A stretch of DNA of 17,890 bases from Bacteriovoracaceae bacterium UBA7695 (GTDB taxonomy: Bacteria; Bdellovibrionota; Bacteriovoracia; Bacteriovoracales; Bacteriovoracaceae). A program made the position numbers and the translations under genes. The first letter of the stretch is position 1, and each line of letters opens with the position of its first letter. Positions 7,897 to 15,171 of the stretch are shown one piece after another. Where the stretch lies: the NCBI GenBank assembly GCA_002482685.1, contig DLGL01000044.1, forward strand, positions 1-17,890. Direction: 5' to 3'. The notes under the pieces were generated by a model. That model saw only the letters and a list, made by a program, of their open reading frames with translations. It did not search any database and was not told where the DNA came from.

Positions 7897-9126
7897 ATGA
7901 GTTATAAAGTTAAGTACGGTCTTCCAGAAGAAGTCACATTTTGTACTAAATGTGTGATGTCAAACCAGAGACCTGCATCGGCAGTAGAGTTTAAGCACAC
8001 TATCGATAGTAAAAAAACTACCCTTCACATTGATCAAAATGGTGTTTGCGATGCTTGTCGCGTAGCTGAGCAGAAAGAAAGCATTGATTGGAATAAACGT
8101 GAAGAAGAGCTATTAAAGCTTTTAGATAAACACAGAAGTAAAGATGGATCATATGACTGTTTAGTTCCAGGATCCGGCGGTAAGGATAGTGCTTACCAGG
8201 CCCATGTTCTAAAATACAAATACGGTATGAATCCTTTAACTGTTACCTGGCCTCCTATTCTTTATACTGAGTACGGTTATAAGAACTGGAAGAACTGGGT
8301 AGACAGTGGTTTTGATAACATTACTTTTACCAGAAATGGAAAAATCATGAAGCTTCTTACGAAGCTTGGAATTGAAAACCTCATGCATCCGTTTCAAACT
8401 TTTATGCTTGGTCAGAAAAACTTAGGACCTAAGCTCGCTGCAAAATTTGGTATTCCTCTGATCTTTTACGGAGAGAACGAAGCTGAGTACGGAAATCCTA
8501 TTGCAGATACCACAACCTCATTAAGAGATAAGGCTTTTTTCAGTTTTAACAACATGGACGAGATTTATCTCGGAGGTGTTTCGGTTAAGGAACTTAAGGA
8601 AAAGTATGGCGTTACTGAGGGGGATATCCTTCCTTATTTGCCACTTCCGGCAGAAGAGTTAAGCCGCACGAACATTGAAGTTCATTACCTTGGTTACTAT
8701 CTCAAGTGGACGCCACAGGAAGTTTACTACTATGCCGTCGACAATACTGGCTTCAAGGCTCGCCCTTTCAGAACTCAAGGAACATACAGTAAGTACAACA
8801 GCATTGATGATAAAATCGATGACCTTCACTACTACACAACTTTTATCAAGTTCGGGATCGGAAGAGCGACTTACGATGCTTCTCAGGAAATCAGAAATCA
8901 GCACATTACTCGTGAAGAGGGTGTAGCACTCGTTAAAAAATTCGATGGGGAATTTCCGGACCGTTATTTCAATGAAGTCATGGATTATCTGGAAATCAAA
9001 CCAGAGCGCTTCCACGAGCTTTGCGATCAGTTCCGGTCTGAGCACTTATGGGGCAAGGATTCTGTTGGTCAATGGCAGCTTAGACACAATGTTTGGGGCG
9101 GTGGTCTCAACGATCAGGATAAATAA
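7897..9126 (+). CDS. N-acetyl sugar amidotransferase (PseA/PtmG/WbpG-like), cassette A
   Basis: This 409-residue protein belongs to the PP-loop N-acetyl sugar amidotransferases. Four cysteines form a likely zinc site: C16 and C19 (CTKC), C51 and C54 (CDAC). The ATP-pyrophosphatase loop is SGGKDS (93-98). The family activates the carbonyl of an N-acetyl group with ATP and replaces oxygen by ammonia, giving an acetamidino group. Known examples are PseA (pseudaminate), PtmG (legionaminate) and WbpG (O-antigen aminouronate). The protein is longer than the usual 370-380 residues, mainly because of an insert of about 15 residues between the cysteine pairs and extra C-terminal sequence. The nearby Leg/Ptm genes make a legionaminic acid precursor the likely substrate. 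Ammonia would come from the two preceding gene products. Confidence 0.87.
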   Translation: MSYKVKYGLPEEVTFCTKCVMSNQRPASAVEFKHTIDSKKTTLHIDQNGVCDACRVAEQKESIDWNKREEELLKLLDKHRSKDGSYDCLVPGSGGKDSAYQAHVLKYKYGMNPLTVTWPPILYTEYGYKNWKNWVDSGFDNITFTRNGKIMKLLTKLGIENLMHPFQTFMLGQKNLGPKLAAKFGIPLIFYGENEAEYGNPIADTTTSLRDKAFFSFNNMDEIYLGGVSVKELKEKYGVTEGDILPYLPLPAEELSRTNIEVHYLGYYLKWTPQEVYYYAVDNTGFKARPFRTQGTYSKYNSIDDKIDDLHYYTTFIKFGIGRATYDASQEIRNQHITREEGVALVKKFDGEFPDRYFNEVMDYLEIKPERFHELCDQFRSEHLWGKDSVGQWQLRHNVWGGGLNDQDK

Positions 9127-9129
9127 GTT

Positions 9130-10143
9130 ATGAAAGTTTGTGTTATTGGAACAGGACGAATGGGCAGACGCCATATCGATGCGGCCAAAGGTTTGGGTTT
9201 TGACGTGGTAGGGATTTTTGACCCTTTCAAAGAAGCCATGGAACTCGCAGTTACCGGAAATAGCATCCCGAAAGAAAACTGTTACTCAGATGCCGTTGAG
9301 ATGCTCAATAAATTAAAACCCGAAGGTGTGGTTATTGCTTCAACTGCGCCTAGCCATGCTGAACATGTGATCGCTGCGGCCAAGGCTGGAGTTAAGTATA
9401 TCATGTGTGAAAAACCGATGGCGGTTTCTATGGAAGAGTGTGATCAGATGATCAGTGCTTGCAAAGAGAGTGTATCCGTCCTGGGTATTAACCACCAGAT
9501 GCGTTTTATGGATCAATACACTGAAGTCAAAGCTCTATGTAATACTCCAGACTTTGGTGGAATCTTAAGTGTCAACGTAACATCTGCAAACTTTGGACTT
9601 GCGATGAACGGCTGCCATTATTTTGAAATGTTCCGCTTTATCACAGACGAAGAAATTTCAAGCGTTCAATTCTGGGCCGACGAACAAAAGGTTCCGAACC
9701 CGAGAGGACCTCAATATGTGGACCACTCAGGACAACTGAGGGCCCTGACAAAATCTGGGAAGCGTCTTTATATTGAATTAGGCGGTGATCAGGGTCACGG
9801 TGTACAGGTTGTTTATGGTTGTAAGTTTGGCCAAATCTACGTGGATGAATTAGCAGGGTACATGCGTGCCATAAGCCGCAAAAGTGAGTTCAGAGATCTT
9901 CCAACAACTCGTTATGGAATGCCTGCTGATGAGACAATTAAGAAGATCACTCCAGCAGATGTAATAGGTCCAACTCAAAGTTTATGGAAAGCCATGCTTG
10001 AGAAACACAATTATCCTGACGGAGCAGCTGGACGTCACGCTCTAGCAGCATTGGTTGCGGCCAATGTTTCCGGAGAAAACCAAGGTTCGCTTACAAATAT
10101 CGATCTTCAATTACCTCATCAAAGAGTATTTCTTTGGGCTTAG
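9130..10143 (+). CDS. Gfo/Idh/MocA-family oxidoreductase linked to cassette A
   Basis: This 337-residue NAD(P)-dependent oxidoreductase has a Rossmann motif GTGRMG (residues 7-12), STAPSHAEH, and EKP (94-96). The active-site helix reads NGCHYFEMFRF, with the conserved His but no Asp four residues earlier, where inositol dehydrogenase has one. It is not close to PtmF within this window: different length, and different motifs around the active site. It starts 4 nt after the amidotransferase stop and probably belongs to the same cassette. I do not recognise its substrate. Likely roles are oxidation, reduction or epimerisation of the amidinated sugar or of a sugar nucleotide for another residue of the glycan. 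Confidence 0.8.
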   Translation: MKVCVIGTGRMGRRHIDAAKGLGFDVVGIFDPFKEAMELAVTGNSIPKENCYSDAVEMLNKLKPEGVVIASTAPSHAEHVIAAAKAGVKYIMCEKPMAVSMEECDQMISACKESVSVLGINHQMRFMDQYTEVKALCNTPDFGGILSVNVTSANFGLAMNGCHYFEMFRFITDEEISSVQFWADEQKVPNPRGPQYVDHSGQLRALTKSGKRLYIELGGDQGHGVQVVYGCKFGQIYVDELAGYMRAISRKSEFRDLPTTRYGMPADETIKKITPADVIGPTQSLWKAMLEKHNYPDGAAGRHALAALVAANVSGENQGSLTNIDLQLPHQRVFLWA

Positions 10144-10148
10144 AGGAA
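10143..10148 (+). promoter_or_regulatory. Ribosome binding site of the acyltransferase gene
   Basis: GAGGAA overlaps the stop codon of the oxidoreductase gene and lies 11 nt before the ATG at 10160. The spacing is a little long. It supports this start over the ATG at 10055, which is inside the previous gene. Confidence 0.45.
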
Positions 10149-10159
10149 TCGAATACTTT

Positions 10160-11278
10160 ATGCAAACCCCCGACTCTCAATCATCTTCTCCAAGTATATT
10201 AAACGAGAGTTCCTCTTGGTTTATGGATGTAATTCGTGGGGTTTCTTCACAGCTAGTTTTATTTGGTCATGGAATAAGTTTTGTTAGAATCATGCCTTAT
10301 CTGCTTCCGCCCTACATCCCTTTTTTACAAAATATTGCCGTCGTTTGTTTTTTCTTTATGTCGGGATTTCTTATTTCATCATCAGTATTTAGAAAAAGAA
10401 AACAGGGGAACTATGGCTTTGGGGAGTATTGGATTGAGAGATTTTCCCGGATATATAGTGCCTTTATCCCGTGTCTATTATTCACCTTGGTTGTAGACCT
10501 AATTAGTATTCAGCTTGCTCCTGATCTTTATAGCTATTACCCGGCATTCGATCTCAAAACCTTTGTTGGCAATTTATTCATGTTTCAGGATTTTCCTTAC
10601 TTTTTTAACAAACTCACTTCTTTTGGATCAAATCGTCCCTTGTGGACTTTGGGCATTGAGTGGTGGTTATACATGGCCTTTGGTTTTGCATTCCTATTTC
10701 ATGCAAAAAACTGGAAGATCATTTGCTTTAAAATACTTATTTTGATCCCTCTGTTGATTGTCCCGATTCACAGTCTTCAGGGGCGTGGGAAAGGATTGAC
10801 TCTGGTATGGGTCTGGGGTGCTTTAGGAAGTTTGCTTTTTAAAAAAATCCTGACAAATAAATATACAAATATAAAGACTGCTTTATTTATAGCTTTAGTA
10901 GCAACAGGACTTTCAATATCAAAATTAATGCGAACTAAGATTGCTTATGGTCCTAAAATTGGTTTTTATATTTCCTTGTCACTCCTGGCTTGGTTGGTAG
11001 TGCTTCATCTTTGGGATTTCAAACTTCCTGTAAAAGTAAAAAAGACGACTACGTTTATTGCCAGTTATTCTTTCACTCTTTATCTGATTCATTATCCCTT
11101 AATGGACTCCTTTAGAGTCGCATTGGCTAATGAGTTGTCTGCGACAAATATTTTCATTCTCTCTTTCATAGTCTGTAATCTGATTGCCTGGGTAATGGCA
11201 TCTTTTACGGAACTGAAATATAAAATGATTTCTAATTTCTTCAAAACTCGATTTCTAAGGCTTCAACGTGTTAACTGA
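10160..11278 (+). CDS. Membrane acyltransferase, acyltransferase-3 (OafA/YrhL) family
   Basis: This 372-residue polytopic membrane protein shows the acyltransferase-3 hallmarks. R26 and H37 make the R-x10-H motif (VIRGVSS through LFGHG). A phase of about ten hydrophobic segments follows. RIYSAFIP resembles the family RxxRIxP segment, SFGSNRPLWTLGIEWWLY is the characteristic loop, and FTLYLIHYP lies near the C-terminus. Such proteins O-acylate (usually O-acetylate) cell-surface sugars at the inner membrane, often on lipid-linked O-antigen or exopolysaccharide units. The acyl group and sugar cannot be told from sequence. The gene is AT-richer than the Leg/Ptm and HisF genes. Its 3' end overlaps the next gene by 11 nt. 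It could modify the nonulosonate or another sugar of the same glycan. Confidence 0.88.
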   Translation: MQTPDSQSSSPSILNESSSWFMDVIRGVSSQLVLFGHGISFVRIMPYLLPPYIPFLQNIAVVCFFFMSGFLISSSVFRKRKQGNYGFGEYWIERFSRIYSAFIPCLLFTLVVDLISIQLAPDLYSYYPAFDLKTFVGNLFMFQDFPYFFNKLTSFGSNRPLWTLGIEWWLYMAFGFAFLFHAKNWKIICFKILILIPLLIVPIHSLQGRGKGLTLVWVWGALGSLLFKKILTNKYTNIKTALFIALVATGLSISKLMRTKIAYGPKIGFYISLSLLAWLVVLHLWDFKLPVKVKKTTTFIASYSFTLYLIHYPLMDSFRVALANELSATNIFILSFIVCNLIAWVMASFTELKYKMISNFFKTRFLRLQRVN

Positions 11279-12662
11279 GAGAAAAGTCTATGAAATCCTA
11301 AAAGAATTTGAAGAAAAGCATTCACTATTCGATTTAATTGAAGAAGGTGTTTCACCCTGGCAAATTCTGAGATTTAGTATAGCCTGCAAGATTCAGAAAC
11401 TGCCTTTGGATAAAGCCCCTATTCCCCGGGCGAAATACTGTAAAGCCTTGATTGAGGGATTGAAGTTTTGGAAGCTTTTGTCTTTAAAGGGAACCCGCTT
11501 TCTGTGTTTTAGCTATTATAGTGGATCAAGAGTTAAGACAGGCATGAAGTATGAAGATGTGTGGTTCGACTCAATTCTAGAATCAGTTAACGGCGGGAAA
11601 AAAATTATTCAAATGAATGTTGCGGGATATGAAGACCACATCGCAAACAATAAAATACCCGCAGCCTACGACATCACTCTACTAGTATTCATTTCTTCAG
11701 CTCTTGCTAAATTACTACCGATCAAATCACAAACTGATTCTTATGTAAAAATTGCAGAAGTAACAAATCGATCGTTTGTGGATGTTCCTATAACGAAAGG
11801 TCATATACAAAAGAAAGTTTCCCAGGTTGTCTGGATGTCCCGTATCTATACTATAATCCTTAAATGGATTAGACCTAGGGCTTGTTTGGTAGCTGACACA
11901 GGGGAGTTCGCACTCTTGATAGCATGTAAGAATCTGGAGATTCGTTCGATAGAGCTTCAACATGGAATTTTCTCTAGGTTTCATCCACATATACTGCCCG
12001 AAGGTCATAGGAGTAAATTCCCTCATTTGCTTTTGCCAGGATCGATCGCTGTATATGGTGAGTTTTGGAAGTCAGAGCTTAAAGGATCCGATCAGTTCGC
12101 CCATAATATAATTCATCCCATTGGTAATGCACTTCTAGAGAAGTACAGACCCGTTCATGAAAATTTTATTAAAGGTTCAGAATTATTTTCTATGGTTCTA
12201 ACTACTCAAGGTCTGGACAGGCGTGAACTGATTCAGTTCTTATCAGCTTTCCTTCTGGCTTCAAAAGATAGTTTTAATCTTACTTTAAAGTTACATCCTG
12301 CCTATGATCCTGATTCATCGGTTTACGATGAACTGACAAAGGATCCTCGAATTAGAATCGTTTCGGGACTTTTCGAGCCAAATACGTTTGATCTAATTGC
12401 CAGATCAAACCTTCATTTAAGTATTGCATCAGCTTGTCATTATGATGCTTTAAGCATTGGAACTATGAGCTGTGTTTTAAATCTTCCGGGCCATGAATTA
12501 ATGGATTCTTTGATAAAAGGTAAAGAAGTGTTTTATGCGGAAGATCCATTAAGCCTCTCGCATCTGGTGAGCACACTTATTAATAATCCAGAAACTAATG
12601 AAAATTCCAATAAATTCTGTAGTCCTGATTTTAAGAAGAACATTCAGGATTTGTTGTCATGA
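11268..12662 (+). CDS. Putative GT-B-fold surface glycan transferase (capsule/sialyltransferase-like)
   Basis: I do not recognise this 464-residue protein by name. It has no clear membrane segments. Visible motifs are RSIELQHGIFSRFHP (227-240), VYGEFWKSEL (262-271), HPIGNALLEKY (283-293), LKLHPAYD (340-347) and ARSNLHLSIASAC (378-390). The KLHP motif followed some 40 residues later by a Ser-rich SIASA is a pattern shared by GT-B transferases of capsule, teichoic acid and bacterial sialyltransferase families, where the HP motif binds the CMP or CDP part of the donor. A role transferring the CMP-activated nonulosonate is attractive but unproven. The start is GTG, with TAAGG at 11256-11260 and a 7-nt spacer; it overlaps the acyltransferase by 11 nt. 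The 3' end overlaps the next gene by 4 nt. The region is AT-rich. Confidence 0.6.
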   Translation: MLTERKVYEILKEFEEKHSLFDLIEEGVSPWQILRFSIACKIQKLPLDKAPIPRAKYCKALIEGLKFWKLLSLKGTRFLCFSYYSGSRVKTGMKYEDVWFDSILESVNGGKKIIQMNVAGYEDHIANNKIPAAYDITLLVFISSALAKLLPIKSQTDSYVKIAEVTNRSFVDVPITKGHIQKKVSQVVWMSRIYTIILKWIRPRACLVADTGEFALLIACKNLEIRSIELQHGIFSRFHPHILPEGHRSKFPHLLLPGSIAVYGEFWKSELKGSDQFAHNIIHPIGNALLEKYRPVHENFIKGSELFSMVLTTQGLDRRELIQFLSAFLLASKDSFNLTLKLHPAYDPDSSVYDELTKDPRIRIVSGLFEPNTFDLIARSNLHLSIASACHYDALSIGTMSCVLNLPGHELMDSLIKGKEVFYAEDPLSLSHLVSTLINNPETNENSNKFCSPDFKKNIQDLLS

Positions 12663-13288
12663 AAAAGATTATCATTCCCGATTATGGCTCAGGTAATTAC
12701 GCATCTATTGTGAGGATGGTGGAGAAGGCTGGAGGTATTGCAGAGATTGTAACCAATGCCCGTCCTATTGCAGATGATGAAAAAATCATTATGGCAGGAG
12801 TGGGAGCTTTTGATAATGGTATGAAACACCTTAGCTCCCTTGGTTGGAGTGAGATACTTAGTGATGCAATTATTCGACAAAAAATTCCGGTTCTAGGGAT
12901 TTGCCTTGGCATGCAATTAATGTGTATTGGAAGTGATGAAGGATCATTGCCTGGTTTGGGTTGGATTAAAGCTCATGTTAGGCACTTCAATTTTCCTGAC
13001 AGTTCTCCGCTTAAAGTTCCCCATATGGGCTGGAATGAAATCATAGTTTCCAGATCTAATGATCTTTTTCCTAATACTCAGGAAGCGCAGCGGTTTTATT
13101 TCACGCATTCTTATTTCGTAGACTGCCAGAACCAAATGGATGTCCTTGCCCTATGTCACCATGGAAATCATTTTGTAGCTTCCTTCCATCATGACAATAT
13201 ATATGGTGTTCAGTTCCATCCGGAAAAAAGTCACCGCTTCGGACTCGCTCTGATCAGCAATTTTGTAAAAAAAATAGGGGAGGGTTAA
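12659..13288 (+). CDS. hisH: HisH-family glutamine amidotransferase, cassette B
   Basis: This 209-residue class I glutaminase is a second HisH homologue. It begins KKIIIPDYGSGN and has a complete triad: Cys82 in GICLGMQL, His187 and Glu189 in QFHPEKS. The oxyanion strand differs from that of the first copy: PGVG of HisH is AGVG here (residues 46-49, in IIMAGVGAFDNGM). In HisH that strand is tied to activation by the HisF partner, so regulation of the glutaminase may differ. It overlaps the upstream transferase gene by 4 nt and precedes the HisF homologue by one base. The probable job is supplying ammonia for the amidotransferase at 14053. Confidence 0.88.
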   Translation: MKKIIIPDYGSGNYASIVRMVEKAGGIAEIVTNARPIADDEKIIMAGVGAFDNGMKHLSSLGWSEILSDAIIRQKIPVLGICLGMQLMCIGSDEGSLPGLGWIKAHVRHFNFPDSSPLKVPHMGWNEIIVSRSNDLFPNTQEAQRFYFTHSYFVDCQNQMDVLALCHHGNHFVASFHHDNIYGVQFHPEKSHRFGLALISNFVKKIGEG

Positions 13289-13289
13289 G

Positions 13290-14078
13290 ATGTTAAAAAA
13301 TAGAGTCATTCCCTTTCTTTTGATCAAAGAAGATGGTCTCTATAAATCAAAAAAATTTAAAGATTTCCGTTACGTGGGTGATCCTATCAATGCCATCAAA
13401 ATATTTAATGAAAAAGAAGTAGATGAACTTGTAGTTTTAGAGGTGGATGCCAGCCGTAATAAACGAGGTCCAAATTTTGAACTGGTTGAGCAACTTGCAG
13501 GCGAAGCCTTCATCCCTCTTTGCTATGGAGGCGGTATAACCCGTGCTGATGAGGCGAGACAGTTATTTGCTTTGGGGATTGAGAAGGTTTCTGTCCAAAC
13601 CAGAGCCTTAGAAGATTTAGACCTTATCAAGGCTATTGCTAACAAACACGGCAGCTCAAGTGTTGTAGTCTCGATTGATGTAAAAAAAGACTGGCTTGGC
13701 AGGTATAGATTGTATTCTTCTGCTTCTGGCAAAAACCTTGATCTTCCCTGGGAGGAGTTCTTGCAGAAAGCCGTTCAGGCCGGGGCTGGAGAAATAGTCA
13801 TTAATTCTGTTGATCAGGATGGGATGATGGCCGGGATGGATCTTGAACTTGTAAAAAAAGCTTCAACTTCCGTAAAAGTCCCCACTATTGCTGTGGGAGG
13901 GGTTGGAAAGTTGCACCACATAAGAGAAGCTATAGATGCAGGTGCAAGTGCTGTGGGTGTAGGGTCCTTTTTTGTTTTTCATGGACCTCATCAAGCCGTA
14001 CTTATAACCTATCCTCAATATAATGAATTAGAAGAGTTGTTAGGACATACAGATGGAAAGAACTTATCAGGTTTGTAA
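13290..14078 (+). CDS. hisF: HisF-family protein, ammonia-channel subunit of sugar amidination cassette B
   Basis: This 262-residue barrel is a second HisF homologue. Compared with my recollection of Thermotoga HisF, catalytic Asp11 is Leu (L11, in PFLLIKEDG) while Asp130 is kept (SIDVK). Asp51 and Asp98 are both Glu, and Asn103 is Gln. The ammonia-gate residues Arg5, Glu46, Lys99 and Glu167 are all kept (R5, E46, K99, E168). Without Asp11 the histidine-pathway cyclase reaction is unlikely, so the protein is better seen as an ammonia conduit for the adjacent sugar amidotransferase, like Pseudomonas HisF2. GGGGAGGG at 13277-13284 gives a strong ribosome binding site for the ATG at 13290. Its 3' end overlaps the next gene by 26 nt. 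It lacks the C-terminal insert seen in the first copy. Confidence 0.88.
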   Translation: MLKNRVIPFLLIKEDGLYKSKKFKDFRYVGDPINAIKIFNEKEVDELVVLEVDASRNKRGPNFELVEQLAGEAFIPLCYGGGITRADEARQLFALGIEKVSVQTRALEDLDLIKAIANKHGSSSVVVSIDVKKDWLGRYRLYSSASGKNLDLPWEEFLQKAVQAGAGEIVINSVDQDGMMAGMDLELVKKASTSVKVPTIAVGGVGKLHHIREAIDAGASAVGVGSFFVFHGPHQAVLITYPQYNELEELLGHTDGKNLSGL

Positions 14079-15171
14079 CCGCTGCGTAATGGATACGTCG
14101 GCGAAGTCTATTGTCTTTGATTCCAACGGTAACTGTAATTTTTGCGAAGATTTTCTTGGAAGACTGAAAAAAACCATCTGGAAGGATCAAGCCCTAAAAG
14201 ATAAGGAACTAACTGAGCTGATTGCAGCCATCAAGGACGCAGGTAAGGGCAAAGCGTACGATTGCATAGTTGGTGTTTCAGGTGGTGTGGATAGCTCCTG
14301 GGTTTTAGTAAAGGCTATTGAACTCGGTCTCAGACCTCTAGCCGTTCATATGGACAATAGTTGGAATTCAGAACTGGCTCAGAATAATATCACTAATCTT
14401 GTTCGTGGACTTAAGGTTGATCTTCATACACATGTGATTGACTGGCCTGAATACAGGGGTCTCATGCAAGCCTTCTTCGATGCCGATGTCACTGATGTAG
14501 AACTTCTCTATGATAATGCTCTTCTGGGTGTAAATTATGAAACAGCATCAAAATTCGGAATCAAGTACATACTTGGTGGTACTAATCAGGCGACTGAAGG
14601 TATGAAGATGCCACCAGGATGGAACTGGTGGAAATACGATGGGAAGAATATTAAAAGCATTTCAAAGATTTTTAAGGGTCCGAAGATCAGGACATATCCG
14701 GTGGTGGGGACTTTTGATTTTGTGAAAAATACTTTTATTACTAAGATTAAATGGATTTCTTTCCCGGATTATTTTGATTTCAAGAAAGCCGATGTTTTAA
14801 AGCTACTGGTTAATAATTTTGGCTATAGGCCTTATCCTTATAAGCATTACGAATCTGTTTTTACTCGGTTTTTCCAAGGGTATCTTCTACCAACAAAATC
14901 TAAAATTGATAAAAGAAGAGTTCATCTTTCAAGTTTGATTGTTACAAATCAGATTGATAGAAGCGAAGCTTTGAAAACCTTAGAAAATATTCCCTATCCA
15001 TCTGAGATGGAACTAGAAGAAGATAAAAAATATTTTCTGAAAAAGATGGGATGGAGCAAAGAGAAACTCGAAGATTATGTCGGCCGTCCTTCAAAAAACC
15101 ATACGGACTATCCTTCAGAGAGACAGCTCTGGTTAAACTTACTTTCAATCTATAAAAAATTGTTTAGATAG
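14053..15171 (+). CDS. N-acetyl sugar amidotransferase (WbpG/WbuX/PseA family), cassette B
   Basis: This 372-residue protein has the standard length and layout of the WbuX/WbpG amidotransferases. The zinc-site cysteines are C8, C11 (CNRC) and C28, C31 (CNFC), followed by the PP-loop SGGVDS (76-81). VHMDNSWNSELA, LGGTNQATEG and PPGWNWWKYDG also look like family blocks. It would convert an N-acetyl group into an acetamidino group using ATP and ammonia. The match to the WbpG form, and the different loop and cysteine spacing from the cassette A enzyme, suggest a different sugar or position. The ATG at 14053 is 26 nt inside the HisF gene with AGGA at 14042-14045. The stop is directly followed by the stop of the opposing gene. 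Confidence 0.88.
   Translation: MERTYQVCNRCVMDTSAKSIVFDSNGNCNFCEDFLGRLKKTIWKDQALKDKELTELIAAIKDAGKGKAYDCIVGVSGGVDSSWVLVKAIELGLRPLAVHMDNSWNSELAQNNITNLVRGLKVDLHTHVIDWPEYRGLMQAFFDADVTDVELLYDNALLGVNYETASKFGIKYILGGTNQATEGMKMPPGWNWWKYDGKNIKSISKIFKGPKIRTYPVVGTFDFVKNTFITKIKWISFPDYFDFKKADVLKLLVNNFGYRPYPYKHYESVFTRFFQGYLLPTKSKIDKRRVHLSSLIVTNQIDRSEALKTLENIPYPSEMELEEDKKYFLKKMGWSKEKLEDYVGRPSKNHTDYPSERQLWLNLLSIYKKLFR

Noticed and set aside
10055..10159. Longer N-terminus for the acyltransferase starting inside the oxidoreductase gene
   Set aside because: It would overlap by 89 nt and add residues before the expected start; the ATG at 10160 fits the gene boundary.
6387..14078. Two hisF-hisH pairs read as histidine biosynthesis genes
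   Set aside because: No other his genes are present, each HisF has lost a catalytic Asp, and each pair is next to a sugar amidotransferase.
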